Source of the DNA: Pseudomonadota bacterium
Lineage (GTDB): Bacteria > Pseudomonadota > Alphaproteobacteria > Caulobacterales > Aquidulcibacteraceae
Length of the DNA stretch: 64,000 nt
Reading direction: 5' to 3'
Assembly (NCBI GenBank): GCA_020161405.1
Contig: JAIUOD010000002.1
Span: 62,001-126,000, forward strand
Every line of letters begins with the position of its first letter. Positions within the stretch are counted from its first letter, which is position 1. A program made the translations under genes and the position numbers. Below, in pieces: positions 1 to 9,307 of the stretch. Below the pieces are notes generated by a model, which saw only the letters and a program-made list of their open reading frames with translations, was not told the origin of the DNA and did not search any database.

Positions 1-369
1 GATATGACTTTGCATCTTGGCCTTGATTTCACTTGGTTCACTATAATTATTTTCGTGCTTGGCCTGTTTATGTCATTTGGTAAGGCAGCGGTCTATAAAC
101 ATATTCCAGTTTATTACCCTACGAATGTTGGTTCCGTTGCAGGCATAGTGGGTCTTATCGGTGGGCTTGGGGGTTTTATTTTACCACTTGCTTTCGGCTA
201 TCTTAACACTGTCACCAATATTTGGACTTCATGCTTCATGCTTTTGTTCGTTCTTGTGAGCATTGCACTTATTTGGATGCATGTAACTGTTCGCATGATG
301 GAGCATCAATCTCACCCAGAGCTCACCAAAGGAAAATTCTTGCCTGAACTTGGCGAAGCAAAACATTAA
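1..369 (+). CDS. narK: nitrate/nitrite transporter NarK, C-terminal part (cut by window edge)
   Basis: The reading frame is open from base 1, so the 5' end lies outside the window. The visible 122 residues hold the conserved NarK segment GKAAVYKHIPVYYP followed by the glycine-rich NVGSVAGIVGLIGGLGGF, which is the second nitrate signature of major-facilitator nitrate transporters. Three to four membrane helices remain, and the protein ends in a short charged cytoplasmic tail. A second, complete narK follows 24 bp downstream and narGHJI comes next. In denitrifying Proteobacteria such a pair is usually a NarK1-type (nitrate/proton symport) followed by a NarK2-type (nitrate/nitrite antiport) protein; which type this fragment is cannot be settled without its N-terminal half. 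The operon promoter must lie upstream of the window. Confidence 0.93.
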   Translation, partial: DMTLHLGLDFTWFTIIIFVLGLFMSFGKAAVYKHIPVYYPTNVGSVAGIVGLIGGLGGFILPLAFGYLNTVTNIWTSCFMLLFVLVSIALIWMHVTVRMMEHQSHPELTKGKFLPELGEAKH

Positions 370-393
370 ATTGAATATTAAAGGAGGCCAAAA

Positions 394-2001
394 ATGGCTA
401 AAGACTTAGAAATATGGGATCCCGAAGATGGTGACTTCTGGGCGACCGAAGGCAAAAAGATTGCAAATCGTAATTTGTGGATTTCAATTCCAAGCCTTTT
501 GTGCGGCTTCGCAGTTTGGATGTATTGGTCAATTGTAACCGTGCAAATGCTAAATTTAGGTTTTCCTTTTACAAAGCCTGAATTATTCACTTTGGCAGCT
601 ATGGGCGGCCTTGCGGGTGCAACTCTTCGTATTCCGTCATCATTTTTAATTCGTATTGCAGGCGGTCGAAATACTTTATTTTTAACTACGCTACTTTTGA
701 TGGTTCCAGCGATTGGGACTGGCCTTGCTTTGCAAGATAAGAACACACCTTTAATAGTTTATCAGATACTTGCTCTACTATCTGGTTTTGGCGGGGGTAA
801 CTTCGCTTCTTCAATGTCGAATATTTCATTTTTCTTCCCGAAAAAGGAACAGGGATTGGCATTGGGATTAAACGCAGGGCTTGGTAATTTTGGTGTAACA
901 ACCATGCAAATTTTAATTCCATTGGTAATGACAATGTCTATTTTCGGCGGTCAATCAATGGTTCTTAAGAAGGCTTCTGGTTGGATATTAGGCAAAATCC
1001 CTGCAGGTGCTGAAACTTACATTCATAATGCGGGTTTCATCTGGTTGGTGTTTTTGATTCCGCTGTCAATCCTAACATGGGTTGGAATGAATAATATTAA
1101 AGTTGAACATGTAACGCCAAAATTAGGTTCGCCAATCGGTGCGTTTGCAAAAATTCTTGTAATGTTAGGAATTGGCCTTGCAACATCTGCAATCGGTTTT
1201 TGGCTTATGCAGCCAGCAAAAGCGGGCGGGATGAATATCTCAAAGTGGATAGTTATTCCGATGGTAATTGTCGCAACTCTTGGCTTGCTTATGATTGTGC
1301 CAATGGGGCAGCAATATAAGGAAAGTTTGAAGCGCCAATATGGTATCTTCAATAATCGCCATACTTGGGCAATGACCATCATTTATACAATGACATTTGG
1401 CTCATTCATCGGTTTCTCTGCAGCACTTGCACTTTCAATCGAGGTTATTTTTGGCTTCAAACACATTTTAGTAAATGGTGTTTATACCCACACAACCGCT
1501 AATCCAAATGGGCCAAGTGCTTTAATGTATGCATGGATGGCACCGTTCATTGGCGCATTAATTCGTCCCGTTGGCGGCTGGATATCCGACAAGGTTGGCG
1601 GCGCATTAGTTACACAGATTATCTCATTCGTAATGGTTGGTGCGGCAATTGGTTTGGCCTATTTTATGAAAGCTGCCTATGCATCTGAAACACCACAAGA
1701 ATTTTTCATGCCGTTTTTAGGTCTTTTCTTGTTGCTATTTGTGGCAGCAGGTCTTGGCAATGGTTCAACATTTAGAACAATTGCAATCGTATTTAATAAA
1801 GAACAAGCGGGTCCAGTTTTGGGTTGGACTTCGGCAATCGCAGCCTATGGTGCATTCCTAATTCCACAAATTTTTGGTGAGCAAATTAAAGCCGCAACAC
1901 CTGAGAATGCGCTTTATGGTTTTGCAATTTTCTATGCGCTTTGCATCATTATTAATTGGTGGTTCTACCTTCGTAAGAACGCCTATGTTCAAAACCCATA
2001 A
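394..2001 (+). CDS. narK: nitrate/nitrite antiporter NarK (second copy)
   Basis: Inner-membrane major-facilitator protein, 535 residues, about 12 helices, that exchanges nitrate for nitrite so that the cytoplasmic nitrate reductase is supplied. The start is fixed by an excellent Shine-Dalgarno AAAGGAGG at 381-388. The first nitrate signature region is recognisable around residues 70-160 (GGLAGATLRIPSSFL and LLSGFGGGNFASSMSNISFFFPKKEQG), and the second around residues 445-480 (GLGNGSTFRTIAIVF, then GPVLGWTSAIAAYGAF). It is longer than E. coli NarK (463 residues), mainly through a central cytoplasmic or loop stretch near residues 185-290, as in NarK2-type proteins of denitrifiers. It lies 24 bp after the first narK and 30 bp before narG, so it is almost certainly cotranscribed with the reductase. 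Confidence 0.96.
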   Translation: MAKDLEIWDPEDGDFWATEGKKIANRNLWISIPSLLCGFAVWMYWSIVTVQMLNLGFPFTKPELFTLAAMGGLAGATLRIPSSFLIRIAGGRNTLFLTTLLLMVPAIGTGLALQDKNTPLIVYQILALLSGFGGGNFASSMSNISFFFPKKEQGLALGLNAGLGNFGVTTMQILIPLVMTMSIFGGQSMVLKKASGWILGKIPAGAETYIHNAGFIWLVFLIPLSILTWVGMNNIKVEHVTPKLGSPIGAFAKILVMLGIGLATSAIGFWLMQPAKAGGMNISKWIVIPMVIVATLGLLMIVPMGQQYKESLKRQYGIFNNRHTWAMTIIYTMTFGSFIGFSAALALSIEVIFGFKHILVNGVYTHTTANPNGPSALMYAWMAPFIGALIRPVGGWISDKVGGALVTQIISFVMVGAAIGLAYFMKAAYASETPQEFFMPFLGLFLLLFVAAGLGNGSTFRTIAIVFNKEQAGPVLGWTSAIAAYGAFLIPQIFGEQIKAATPENALYGFAIFYALCIIINWWFYLRKNAYVQNP

Positions 2002-2031
2002 CAATAATTTGATAATTAAAGGAAACTTGCT

Positions 2032-5000
2032 ATGAGTTATTTTCTTGATAAACTAACTTTTTTCAAAAGAGAAAAAGAAGAATTTTCTAATGGGCACGGT
2101 GTTAAAACTGATGAAACCCGTGGTTGGGAAAAAGGTTATAGAAGCCGTTGGCAACATGATAAAGTTGTTCGCTCAACCCATGGTGTGAATTGCACTGGTT
2201 CGTGCTCTTGGAAGATTTATGTAAAAAATGGTTTGGTGACGTGGGAAACCCAACAAACTGATTATCCGCGCACACGAACTGATATGCCAAACCATGAACC
2301 GCGCGGTTGTGCGCGTGGTGCATCATATTCTTGGTATCTATATTCTGCACAAAGGCTCAAATTTCCTTTAATTCGTTCACGGCTTTTGAAAGCTTGGCGT
2401 GCAGCAAAAGTTATCGCCAAAGATCCTGTAAATGCGTGGGCGGCAGTAGCTTCTAACCCTGAGACTGTCAAAGATTATCAATCCTATCGCGGGCGCGGTG
2501 GTTTTGTTCGCGCGAATTGGGATGAAGTTAATGAAATCATCGCGGCGGCAAATATTTATACCGCAAAGAAATTCGGCCCCGATAGGATAATTGGCTTCTC
2601 GCCAATTCCTGCGATGTCGATGGTTTCCTACGCAGCTGGTTCGCGCTATTTGTCGCTAATTGGTGGAGTATGTATGTCGTTTTATGATTGGTATTGCGAC
2701 TTGCCACCATCATCTCCACAAACTTGGGGTGAACAAACCGACGTTCCAGAGTCCGCAGATTGGTATAATTCAAATTATATTATTGCCTGGGGTTCAAATG
2801 TTCCTCAAACCAGAACTCCTGATGCGCATTTCTTTACAGAAGTTCGTTATAAAGGCGCAAAAACGGTTGCTGTTACACCTGATTATTCGGAAGTGGCAAA
2901 ATTATGTGATTTGTGGCTTCACCCAAAACAAGGGACTGATGCTGCACTTGCAATGGCAATGGGACATGTAATTCTTAGTGAATGGCATGTGAAAAACAAA
3001 TCCGACTATTTTGACGATTATTGCCGCACTTATACTGATATGCCATTCTTAGTTCGCCTTGTAAAACAAGGGGATCGATTGGTGCCAGAACGTATGGTAC
3101 GTGCGTCAGACTTCGATGGTGAATTGGGTGCAACCAATAATACCGAATGGAAGCCAGTTGTTATTGGTGCAAAGGATGAAGAAATTCACGCTCCAAATGG
3201 CACTATTGGCTCACGTTGGGGTCAAAAAGGTAAATGGAACCTAGAGCTTAAGGATGAAGTAACTGGCGAAGAAATTTGGCCAATGCTTTCTTTAAATGAG
3301 CATAGCAAACATGAAATCGCCTCGGTAGCCTTTCCTTATTTCGGCAATTTGGAGCATGAACACGGTTATTTCGCCGCAACTTCACACGAAAGCATTCTCG
3401 ATAGAAATGTTCCAATTTTAAAACTAAATTTAAAAGAAGGCGAAACCCTTGTTGCCTCAGTTTATGATTTATTTCTTGCAAATTATGGCGTGGATCGCGG
3501 GTTTGGCGGTGGGAATACTGCAAAATCATTTGATGATGATTTTCCATACACTCCAGCATGGCAGGAAAAAATCACAGGCGTAAAGCGTGAGCATGTAATT
3601 AATGTTGCACGTCAATTTGCCGAAAATGCCCATAAAACGCATGGTAAAAGCATGGTAATCATTGGGGCAGCGATGAACCATTGGTATCACATGGATATGA
3701 ATTATCGCGCAATTATCAATATGTTGGTTATGTGCGGCTGTATTGGTAAATCGGGTGGCGGTTGGAGCCATTATGTTGGTCAAGAAAAATTACGCCCACA
3801 AACTGGCTGGGTTCCTTTGGCTTTTGCAACAGATTGGAATAGACCGCCGCGCCAACAAAATTCGACTTCATTCTTTTATGCACATACCGACCAGTGGCGA
3901 TATGAAAAGCTTAAAATGGAAGAAATTCTATCTCCATTAGAAGATGACAAGGAATGGAAGGAGCTATCTTTCATTGATTGTAACGCAAAATCCGAACGCC
4001 TCGGCTGGTTACCTTCGGCACCACAATTAGAAACTAATCCGCTTGAATTGGGTGCGAAAATCCATACTTCTGGCGCTAATGTTGGTGAAGCAATTGTTGG
4101 CGGTTTGAAATCTGGCGATCTTAAACTTTCATGCCACGACCCCGATAATCCAGTAAATTGGCCGCGAAATATGTTTGTTTGGCGTTCAAATATTCTTGGT
4201 TCATCAGGTAAGGGCCATGAGTATTTCCTTAAGCACCTTCTTGGAACTTCTCATGGTGTGCAGGGCAAAGATTTAGGTCAAACAGGTGAGCAAAAGCCCC
4301 GCGATGTAGTTTGGCATGACGATGCGCCAGAAGGCAAATTAGATTTGTTGGTTACATTGGATTTCAGAATGTCCACTACTTGCATGTATTCAGATATCGT
4401 TTTGCCAACCGCGACTTGGTACGAAAAGCATGATTTAAATACCTCGGACATGCACCCATTCATTCACCCGCTATCTGCGGCGGTTGATCCTGCGTGGGAA
4501 AGTAAATCGGATTGGGAAATTTATAAAGGCTTTGCTAAAAAATTCTCAGAACTTTGTGTGGGGCATTTGGGCATCGAGCATGATGTTGTCTTAAACCCCA
4601 TTAAGCACGATACTGCAAATGAAATTGCGCAGCCTTTTGAAGTCCAAGATTGGGCAAAAGGCGAATGTGAGCCAATTCCTGGCAAAACTATGCCAGCGGT
4701 ATTTTTGGTAGAACGGGATTATCCTAACACCTATAAAAAATTCACTTCAATCGGGCCTTTGCTTGGTAAACTAGGAAATGGCGGCAAGGGTATTGGCTGG
4801 AACACTGATACTGAATTAAAAATGCTTGGTGAATTGAATCATACAATTACTGAAGAAGGTGTATCAAAAGGACTTCCCAAATTAGATAGTGCAATTGATG
4901 CCGCTGAAATGATTTTATCACTAGCACCTGAAACCAATGGTCATGTCGCCTTAAAGGCATGGGAAGCTTTGGGGCAGAATACTGGTCGTGACCATACACA

Positions 5001-5811
5001 CCTTGCTATTCCGCGTGAAGATGAAAAAATCCGCTTTAGGGACATTCAAGCCCAACCGCGTAAAATTATATCCTCACCTACATGGTCAGGAATTGAATCG
5101 GAGCATGTAAGTTACAACGCGTGTTACACAAATGTGCATGAATTAATTCCTTGGCGAACTTTAACAGGGCGGCAGGAATTATACCAAGATCACAAATGGA
5201 TGCGTGCATTTGGTGAGCAATTATGCGTCTATAAACCGCCTGTAGATATGAAAACTACTGCTGAGGTAATAGATAAATTCGCCAAATCCAAATCTGGCAA
5301 AACCCACAAACAAGTGGTTTTAAACTTCATTACACCACACCAAAAATGGGGCATTCACTCAACTTATACTGATAATTTGTTGATGCAGACCCTGTCGCGC
5401 GGTGGGCCAATTGTTTGGGTTTCAGAAATAGATGCAAAAAAAATCGGCGTTATCGATAATGACTGGGTCGAAGCCTATAATGCCAATGGCGCGATTACTG
5501 CACGTGCAGTGGTATCGCAACGCGTAAATGAGGGCATGATTTTAATGTATCATGCGCAAGAGAAAATCCTAAATACGCCAGGATCTGAAATAACTGGTGC
5601 GCGTGGCGGTATTCACAATTCCGTTACCCGCGCAGTTCTTAAACCGACACATATGATTGGTGGTTACGCCCAACTTGCCTATGATTTTAATTATTATGGC
5701 ACAGTGGGATCTAATCGTGATGAATTTATCATTCTTCGTAAAATGGAAAAAGTCGATTTTATGAATGAAGAAAATTACGACACATCAAATCAATTTGTAA
5801 CTTCTAAATAG
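2032..5811 (+). CDS. narG: respiratory nitrate reductase alpha subunit NarG
   Basis: Molybdenum bis-MGD catalytic subunit of the membrane-bound, cytoplasm-facing nitrate reductase; reduces nitrate to nitrite with quinol electrons passed through NarI and NarH. At 1,259 residues it is the usual full length. The N-terminal FS0 cluster ligands are present as H50, C54, C58 and C93, the same spacing as in E. coli NarG. The segment SFYDWYCDLPPSSPQTWGEQTD contains the aspartate expected to ligate molybdenum. There is no twin-arginine signal peptide, as expected for a cytoplasmic Nar enzyme rather than a Nap or archaeal type. The start has AAAGGAAA about 8 bp upstream. narH follows after 10 bp. Cofactor supply is encoded by the moa/moe and mod genes at 26.6-31.8 kb. 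Confidence 0.98.
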   Translation: MSYFLDKLTFFKREKEEFSNGHGVKTDETRGWEKGYRSRWQHDKVVRSTHGVNCTGSCSWKIYVKNGLVTWETQQTDYPRTRTDMPNHEPRGCARGASYSWYLYSAQRLKFPLIRSRLLKAWRAAKVIAKDPVNAWAAVASNPETVKDYQSYRGRGGFVRANWDEVNEIIAAANIYTAKKFGPDRIIGFSPIPAMSMVSYAAGSRYLSLIGGVCMSFYDWYCDLPPSSPQTWGEQTDVPESADWYNSNYIIAWGSNVPQTRTPDAHFFTEVRYKGAKTVAVTPDYSEVAKLCDLWLHPKQGTDAALAMAMGHVILSEWHVKNKSDYFDDYCRTYTDMPFLVRLVKQGDRLVPERMVRASDFDGELGATNNTEWKPVVIGAKDEEIHAPNGTIGSRWGQKGKWNLELKDEVTGEEIWPMLSLNEHSKHEIASVAFPYFGNLEHEHGYFAATSHESILDRNVPILKLNLKEGETLVASVYDLFLANYGVDRGFGGGNTAKSFDDDFPYTPAWQEKITGVKREHVINVARQFAENAHKTHGKSMVIIGAAMNHWYHMDMNYRAIINMLVMCGCIGKSGGGWSHYVGQEKLRPQTGWVPLAFATDWNRPPRQQNSTSFFYAHTDQWRYEKLKMEEILSPLEDDKEWKELSFIDCNAKSERLGWLPSAPQLETNPLELGAKIHTSGANVGEAIVGGLKSGDLKLSCHDPDNPVNWPRNMFVWRSNILGSSGKGHEYFLKHLLGTSHGVQGKDLGQTGEQKPRDVVWHDDAPEGKLDLLVTLDFRMSTTCMYSDIVLPTATWYEKHDLNTSDMHPFIHPLSAAVDPAWESKSDWEIYKGFAKKFSELCVGHLGIEHDVVLNPIKHDTANEIAQPFEVQDWAKGECEPIPGKTMPAVFLVERDYPNTYKKFTSIGPLLGKLGNGGKGIGWNTDTELKMLGELNHTITEEGVSKGLPKLDSAIDAAEMILSLAPETNGHVALKAWEALGQNTGRDHTHLAIPREDEKIRFRDIQAQPRKIISSPTWSGIESEHVSYNACYTNVHELIPWRTLTGRQELYQDHKWMRAFGEQLCVYKPPVDMKTTAEVIDKFAKSKSGKTHKQVVLNFITPHQKWGIHSTYTDNLLMQTLSRGGPIVWVSEIDAKKIGVIDNDWVEAYNANGAITARAVVSQRVNEGMILMYHAQEKILNTPGSEITGARGGIHNSVTRAVLKPTHMIGGYAQLAYDFNYYGTVGSNRDEFIILRKMEKVDFMNEENYDTSNQFVTSK

Positions 5812-5821
5812 GAAAAAGAGC

Positions 5822-7351
5822 ATGAAAGTAAGAGCACAAATTGGAATGGTTCTTAATCTTGACAAGTGTATTGGATGCCATACCTGCTCCGTCACCTGTA
5901 AGAATGTTTGGACTTCACGTCGCGGTGTTGAATATGCTTGGTTCAACAATGTCGAAACCAAACCCGGTATTGGTTATCCTAAAGACTGGGAAAATCAAGA
6001 CAAATGGAAAGGTGGTTGGCAGCGCGACGCAAGTGGTAAATTAACCCCGAAACAAGGCGGTAAATGGCGCATTCTGGCAAATTTATTTGCCAATCCCAAC
6101 TTGCCATCAATTGACGATTATTACGAGCCATTTACATTTGACTACGGTCATTTGCAAAAATCGCCTGAAACTAAAACTATGCCGACTGCGCAACCAGTTT
6201 CAGTTATCACAGGCAAGAAAATGGATAAAATTGTCGGTGGGCCAAATTGGGAAGAAATCCTTGGTGGCGAGTTTGAGCATCGTTCAAAAGACTATAATTT
6301 TGAAAATGTTCAAAAAGATATTTACGGTCAATTTGAAAATACCTTTATGATGTATTTGCCGCGTCTTTGTGAGCATTGCCTAAACCCTGCATGCGTAGCA
6401 TCTTGCCCAAGTGGTGCGATTTATAAACGTGAAGAAGACGGTATTGTGCTTATTGACCAGGATAAATGCCGTGGTTGGCGCATGTGCGTTTCCGGTTGCC
6501 CATACAAAAAAATCTATTTCAACTGGGAAAGCGGTAAGTCTGAAAAATGCACATTCTGCTACCCAAGAATTGAAAATGGTGAACCAACTGTATGTTCAGA
6601 AACTTGCGTTGGGCGCATACGTTATCTTGGCGTTCTGCTTTATGATGCGGATAAAATTGAAGAAGCGGCAGCGACCAAAGACGATAAGGATTTGTATCAA
6701 GCGCAATTAGATATGTTCCTTGATCCAAATGACCCCGAGGTGATTAAAGCTGCATTAGCAGAAGGCATACCTCAATCATGGCTTGATGGTGCAAGAAATT
6801 CACCGGTTTATAAAATGGCAATGGAATGGAAAGTGGCATTCCCGCTTCATCCTGAATATCGTACCTTGCCAATGGTTTGGTATATTCCGCCATTGTCGCC
6901 AATTCAAAACGCTGCATCAACTGGCGATATTGGCATGAATGGAATAATCCCAGATGTTAAATCGCTTCGTATTCCTGTGACATATTTAGCGAATTTGCTA
7001 ACAGCTGGGAATGAAGAGCCAGTAACTCTTGGTCTTGAGCGTATGCTTGCAATGCGGGCTTATATGCGTGGTCGCCATGTTGAAGGAAATGCGGATGTTA
7101 AAATTCTTGAAGCAGTTGGCCTCAATGTGCAGATGGTTGAAGATATGTATCGTTATATGGCAATCGCAAATTATGAAGACCGCTATGTAATCCCAACTTC
7201 ACACCGCGAATATGTTGAAGACACTTTTGACCTTCGTTCATGTGGCTTTAGCTTTGGCAACGGCTGCTCTGGTGGCAATTCGGATAGCAATTTGTTCGAA
7301 AAGCCTAAACGCAAAAATCTATTTGGCGGGGCGCACGTAAATGGAAAATAA
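5822..7351 (+). CDS. narH: respiratory nitrate reductase beta subunit NarH
   Basis: Iron-sulfur subunit that wires NarI hemes to NarG. Of 509 residues, the N-terminus carries the first cluster motif with C16, C19, C22 and C26. A second set follows around residues 184-200 (CEHCLNPACVASCP) and a third at about 217-227 (CRGWRMCVSGCP). In this third set tryptophan replaces one cysteine, the hallmark that makes it a [3Fe-4S] centre in NarH. A last set, CTFCYPRIENGEPTVCSETC, follows. All four NarH clusters are therefore predicted intact. Its end overlaps narJ by 11 nt, which suggests translational coupling. Confidence 0.98.
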   Translation: MKVRAQIGMVLNLDKCIGCHTCSVTCKNVWTSRRGVEYAWFNNVETKPGIGYPKDWENQDKWKGGWQRDASGKLTPKQGGKWRILANLFANPNLPSIDDYYEPFTFDYGHLQKSPETKTMPTAQPVSVITGKKMDKIVGGPNWEEILGGEFEHRSKDYNFENVQKDIYGQFENTFMMYLPRLCEHCLNPACVASCPSGAIYKREEDGIVLIDQDKCRGWRMCVSGCPYKKIYFNWESGKSEKCTFCYPRIENGEPTVCSETCVGRIRYLGVLLYDADKIEEAAATKDDKDLYQAQLDMFLDPNDPEVIKAALAEGIPQSWLDGARNSPVYKMAMEWKVAFPLHPEYRTLPMVWYIPPLSPIQNAASTGDIGMNGIIPDVKSLRIPVTYLANLLTAGNEEPVTLGLERMLAMRAYMRGRHVEGNADVKILEAVGLNVQMVEDMYRYMAIANYEDRYVIPTSHREYVEDTFDLRSCGFSFGNGCSGGNSDSNLFEKPKRKNLFGGAHVNGK

Positions 7352-8072
7352 TGTAAATCTTAAAAACCGAAACAGCTTTAAAGCGCTTGGAATTTTGCTT
7401 TGGTATCCCAATTCAGAATGGCTTGAGTGCAGCGATGAATTATTGGAACTTGTTAAAAGCGAAAATTGTATTGAAGCCAAAGATTTCGATGGGGTCAAAA
7501 GTTTTGTGGAAACTTTGAATTCTGGCGACTTATTTGCCGCACAAGAAAACTATGTAGATACTTTTGATAGAGTGCGCACGATGTCGCTCCATTTGTTTGA
7601 GCATGTTCATGGAGATAGCCGTGAGCGCGGGCAGGCAATGATTGATTTGTCCGACAGGTATCTTGAACAAGGCCTTAAACTTGATGCAAGTGAATTGCCA
7701 GATTATCTTCCAATGTTTTTGGAATATCTTGCAACTTTACCTGTTGAAACAGCCCTTGAGGAGCTTGATGAAGTTTCGCATATTTTAAAGGCGATTGGCA
7801 CCAAACTTAAAGAACGCGGAAATAATTATCATTATATTTTCCAAGCACTTCTGAAAATGGTTGGTCAAGAAATCGGCGAAGTCGTCCAGAAAGCCAATGA
7901 AGAAACTTCTTTCGAAGAATTGGATAAGGAATGGGAAGAAAAGCAAATTGAATTCTTGGGCGCACAAAATCCAGAAGATGGCGTGGACACAAATTCATGT
8001 GGCACCTGCCCATCAAGCGTAAAATCTAATTGCAGCCTTCAATCTAATATCCCGCAAGGAGTTACACAATGA
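7341..8072 (+). CDS. narJ: nitrate reductase assembly chaperone NarJ
   Basis: Dedicated cytoplasmic chaperone of the TorD/NarJ family that holds apo-NarG until molybdenum cofactor and FS0 are inserted and the complex docks on NarI. The 243-residue protein shows the family core RVRTMSLHLFEHVHGDSRERGQAM at about residues 73-96 and DYLPMFLEYLAT near 118. The C-terminal tail is acidic and has a cysteine-containing end (SCGTCPSSVKSNC) that is not part of the core fold; four cysteines within about 15 residues there might bind a metal, but that is speculation. The start overlaps narH by 11 nt and the stop overlaps the narI start (ATGA), so expression is tightly coupled. Confidence 0.96.
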   Translation: MENNVNLKNRNSFKALGILLWYPNSEWLECSDELLELVKSENCIEAKDFDGVKSFVETLNSGDLFAAQENYVDTFDRVRTMSLHLFEHVHGDSRERGQAMIDLSDRYLEQGLKLDASELPDYLPMFLEYLATLPVETALEELDEVSHILKAIGTKLKERGNNYHYIFQALLKMVGQEIGEVVQKANEETSFEELDKEWEEKQIEFLGAQNPEDGVDTNSCGTCPSSVKSNCSLQSNIPQGVTQ

Positions 8073-8758
8073 TTGACTTCATTCACTCATTTTTATTCGG
8101 AATATACCCCTATATTGCCTTAGTTTTTTTATTCTTGGGAACTTTGATACGTTATGATCGGGAACAATATTCATGGCAAGCATCATCAAGCCAAATTTTA
8201 TCAGATAAAGGCTTGGCGATTGGAAATATTTTTTTCCATTTAGGAATAATTTTCATCTTTATGGGGCATTTCGTCGGCCTTTTAACCCCACACGCGCTCT
8301 ATGAGCATTTTATTACTGCAGAAGCAAAACAAATGTTGGCAATAATAGCGGGGGGAATTGCAGGGGTTTTTGGCTTTATAGGTCTTTCAATCCTTTTATT
8401 GCGCCGTCTTGGCAACCCTCGTATTCGTGCAACATCATCATCATTGGATATATTAATTTTATTCCTATTATGGTTACAAATGACGCTTGGATTGATTACA
8501 ATACCATTCTCATTATCGCATCATGATGCAACGCAAATGCTTAATTTATCTCAATGGGCGCAGCATATTTTGACTTTTAGAAGTGGTGCCGCTGATTTTA
8601 TCAAAGACGCCGATTGGATATTTAAATGTCACTTGTTTTTGGGGCTAACAATTTTACTTTTATTCCCATTTACCCGCTTGGTTCATATGTTAAGCATACC
8701 TGCAAAATATCTTCCGAGACCACTGCAAATTGTGCGTTCACGCAAAGCAAGGAGATAA
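8069..8758 (+). CDS. narI: respiratory nitrate reductase gamma subunit NarI (cytochrome b)
   Basis: Membrane anchor and quinol oxidase of the Nar complex; carries two b-type hemes and passes electrons to NarH. The 229 residues give five predicted helices. Histidines placed for heme ligation lie in FIFMGHFVGLLTPH (about residues 62-77), and in the C-terminal helix region CHLFLGLTILLLFPFTRLVHML (about 190-211). The protein ends with the basic stretch VRSRKARR. The start sits inside the narJ stop (ATGA overlap). The terminal arginine codons and stop also form part of the Shine-Dalgarno of the next gene. Confidence 0.97.
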   Translation: MIDFIHSFLFGIYPYIALVFLFLGTLIRYDREQYSWQASSSQILSDKGLAIGNIFFHLGIIFIFMGHFVGLLTPHALYEHFITAEAKQMLAIIAGGIAGVFGFIGLSILLLRRLGNPRIRATSSSLDILILFLLWLQMTLGLITIPFSLSHHDATQMLNLSQWAQHILTFRSGAADFIKDADWIFKCHLFLGLTILLLFPFTRLVHMLSIPAKYLPRPLQIVRSRKARR

Positions 8759-8760
8759 AA

Positions 8761-9231
8761 ATGCCTATATTTGTTGATGATTGCGAAATTGAAGATGAAG
8801 AGGTTTTCAATGAAATGCAATATCACCCTGCCGCAAATGCCGATGAGGCAATGGCAAAGGCAGGCCGCGCGTTGGTAATAAGAAAATTACTTTTGTCTCG
8901 CGCCCATGAATTGCAAATCAATCTACCTGATGAAAATGAAAGTCAGATCGTCAAAGAGGATTTTCTCATTTCACGCGTTTTGGAAGAAGATGTTAAAACA
9001 CCTGATGCCGATGATGCTTCATGTTTGCAATATTATAATTCAAACCAAGGGACATTTAGGGATACAGCAGGAAATTATGTCGCTTTTGAGCATGTGAAGC
9101 CTACGATTGCGGCATTCCTTAAAGACGTGTCCTGGCAAACTGCTGTGTCGCAATATTTGCAAATATTGGTCGGAAAAAGCGACATAAAAGGTATTGATTT
9201 AGAGGGCGCAACCAGCCCATTGGTTAGATAA
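8761..9231 (+). CDS. parvulin-like (peptidyl-prolyl isomerase-related) protein of the nar operon, catalytic domain apparently absent
   Basis: 156 residues starting at an ATG with AAGGAG at 8749-8754; a longer in-frame extension into narI has no good ribosome site. In many alphaproteobacteria narI is followed by a gene for a parvulin-type prolyl isomerase. The N-terminal helical region fits that family (AGRALVIRKLLLSRAHEL at residues 39-56, then SCLQYYNSNQGTFRD near 90-104). The end also fits (VKPTIAAFLKDVSWQTAVSQYLQILVGKSDIKGIDL). The roughly 90-residue isomerase domain that normally lies between these blocks is missing, so I predict a chaperone-like helper of Nar assembly without isomerase activity. 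No signal peptide is seen, so it should act in the cytoplasm. It is the last gene before a terminator. The family assignment rests on pattern memory only. Confidence 0.72.
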   Translation: MPIFVDDCEIEDEEVFNEMQYHPAANADEAMAKAGRALVIRKLLLSRAHELQINLPDENESQIVKEDFLISRVLEEDVKTPDADDASCLQYYNSNQGTFRDTAGNYVAFEHVKPTIAAFLKDVSWQTAVSQYLQILVGKSDIKGIDLEGATSPLVR

Positions 9232-9250
9232 TCAATTTATCGCAAATTAT

Positions 9251-9287
9251 AACCCCCGCCAGTTCCGCTGGCGGGGGTTGTTTTATT
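9251..9287 (+). terminator. rho-independent terminator of the nar operon
   Basis: A perfect 12-bp stem (9251-9262 with 9268-9279, arm AACCCCCGCCAG) and a 5-nt loop, followed by GTTTTATT. It lies 20 bp after the stop of the last nar-operon gene. Confidence 0.93.
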
Positions 9288-9307
9288 GTAAATCTGCTCA
9301 ACAGAGC

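Noticed and set aside
5841..6710. Several plus-strand frames inside narH
   Set aside because: Out-of-frame shadows of a conserved gene.
8626..8760. N-terminal extension of the parvulin-like gene into narI
   Set aside because: The ATG at 8761 has AAGGAG at proper spacing; the extension overlaps 130 bp of narI in another frame.
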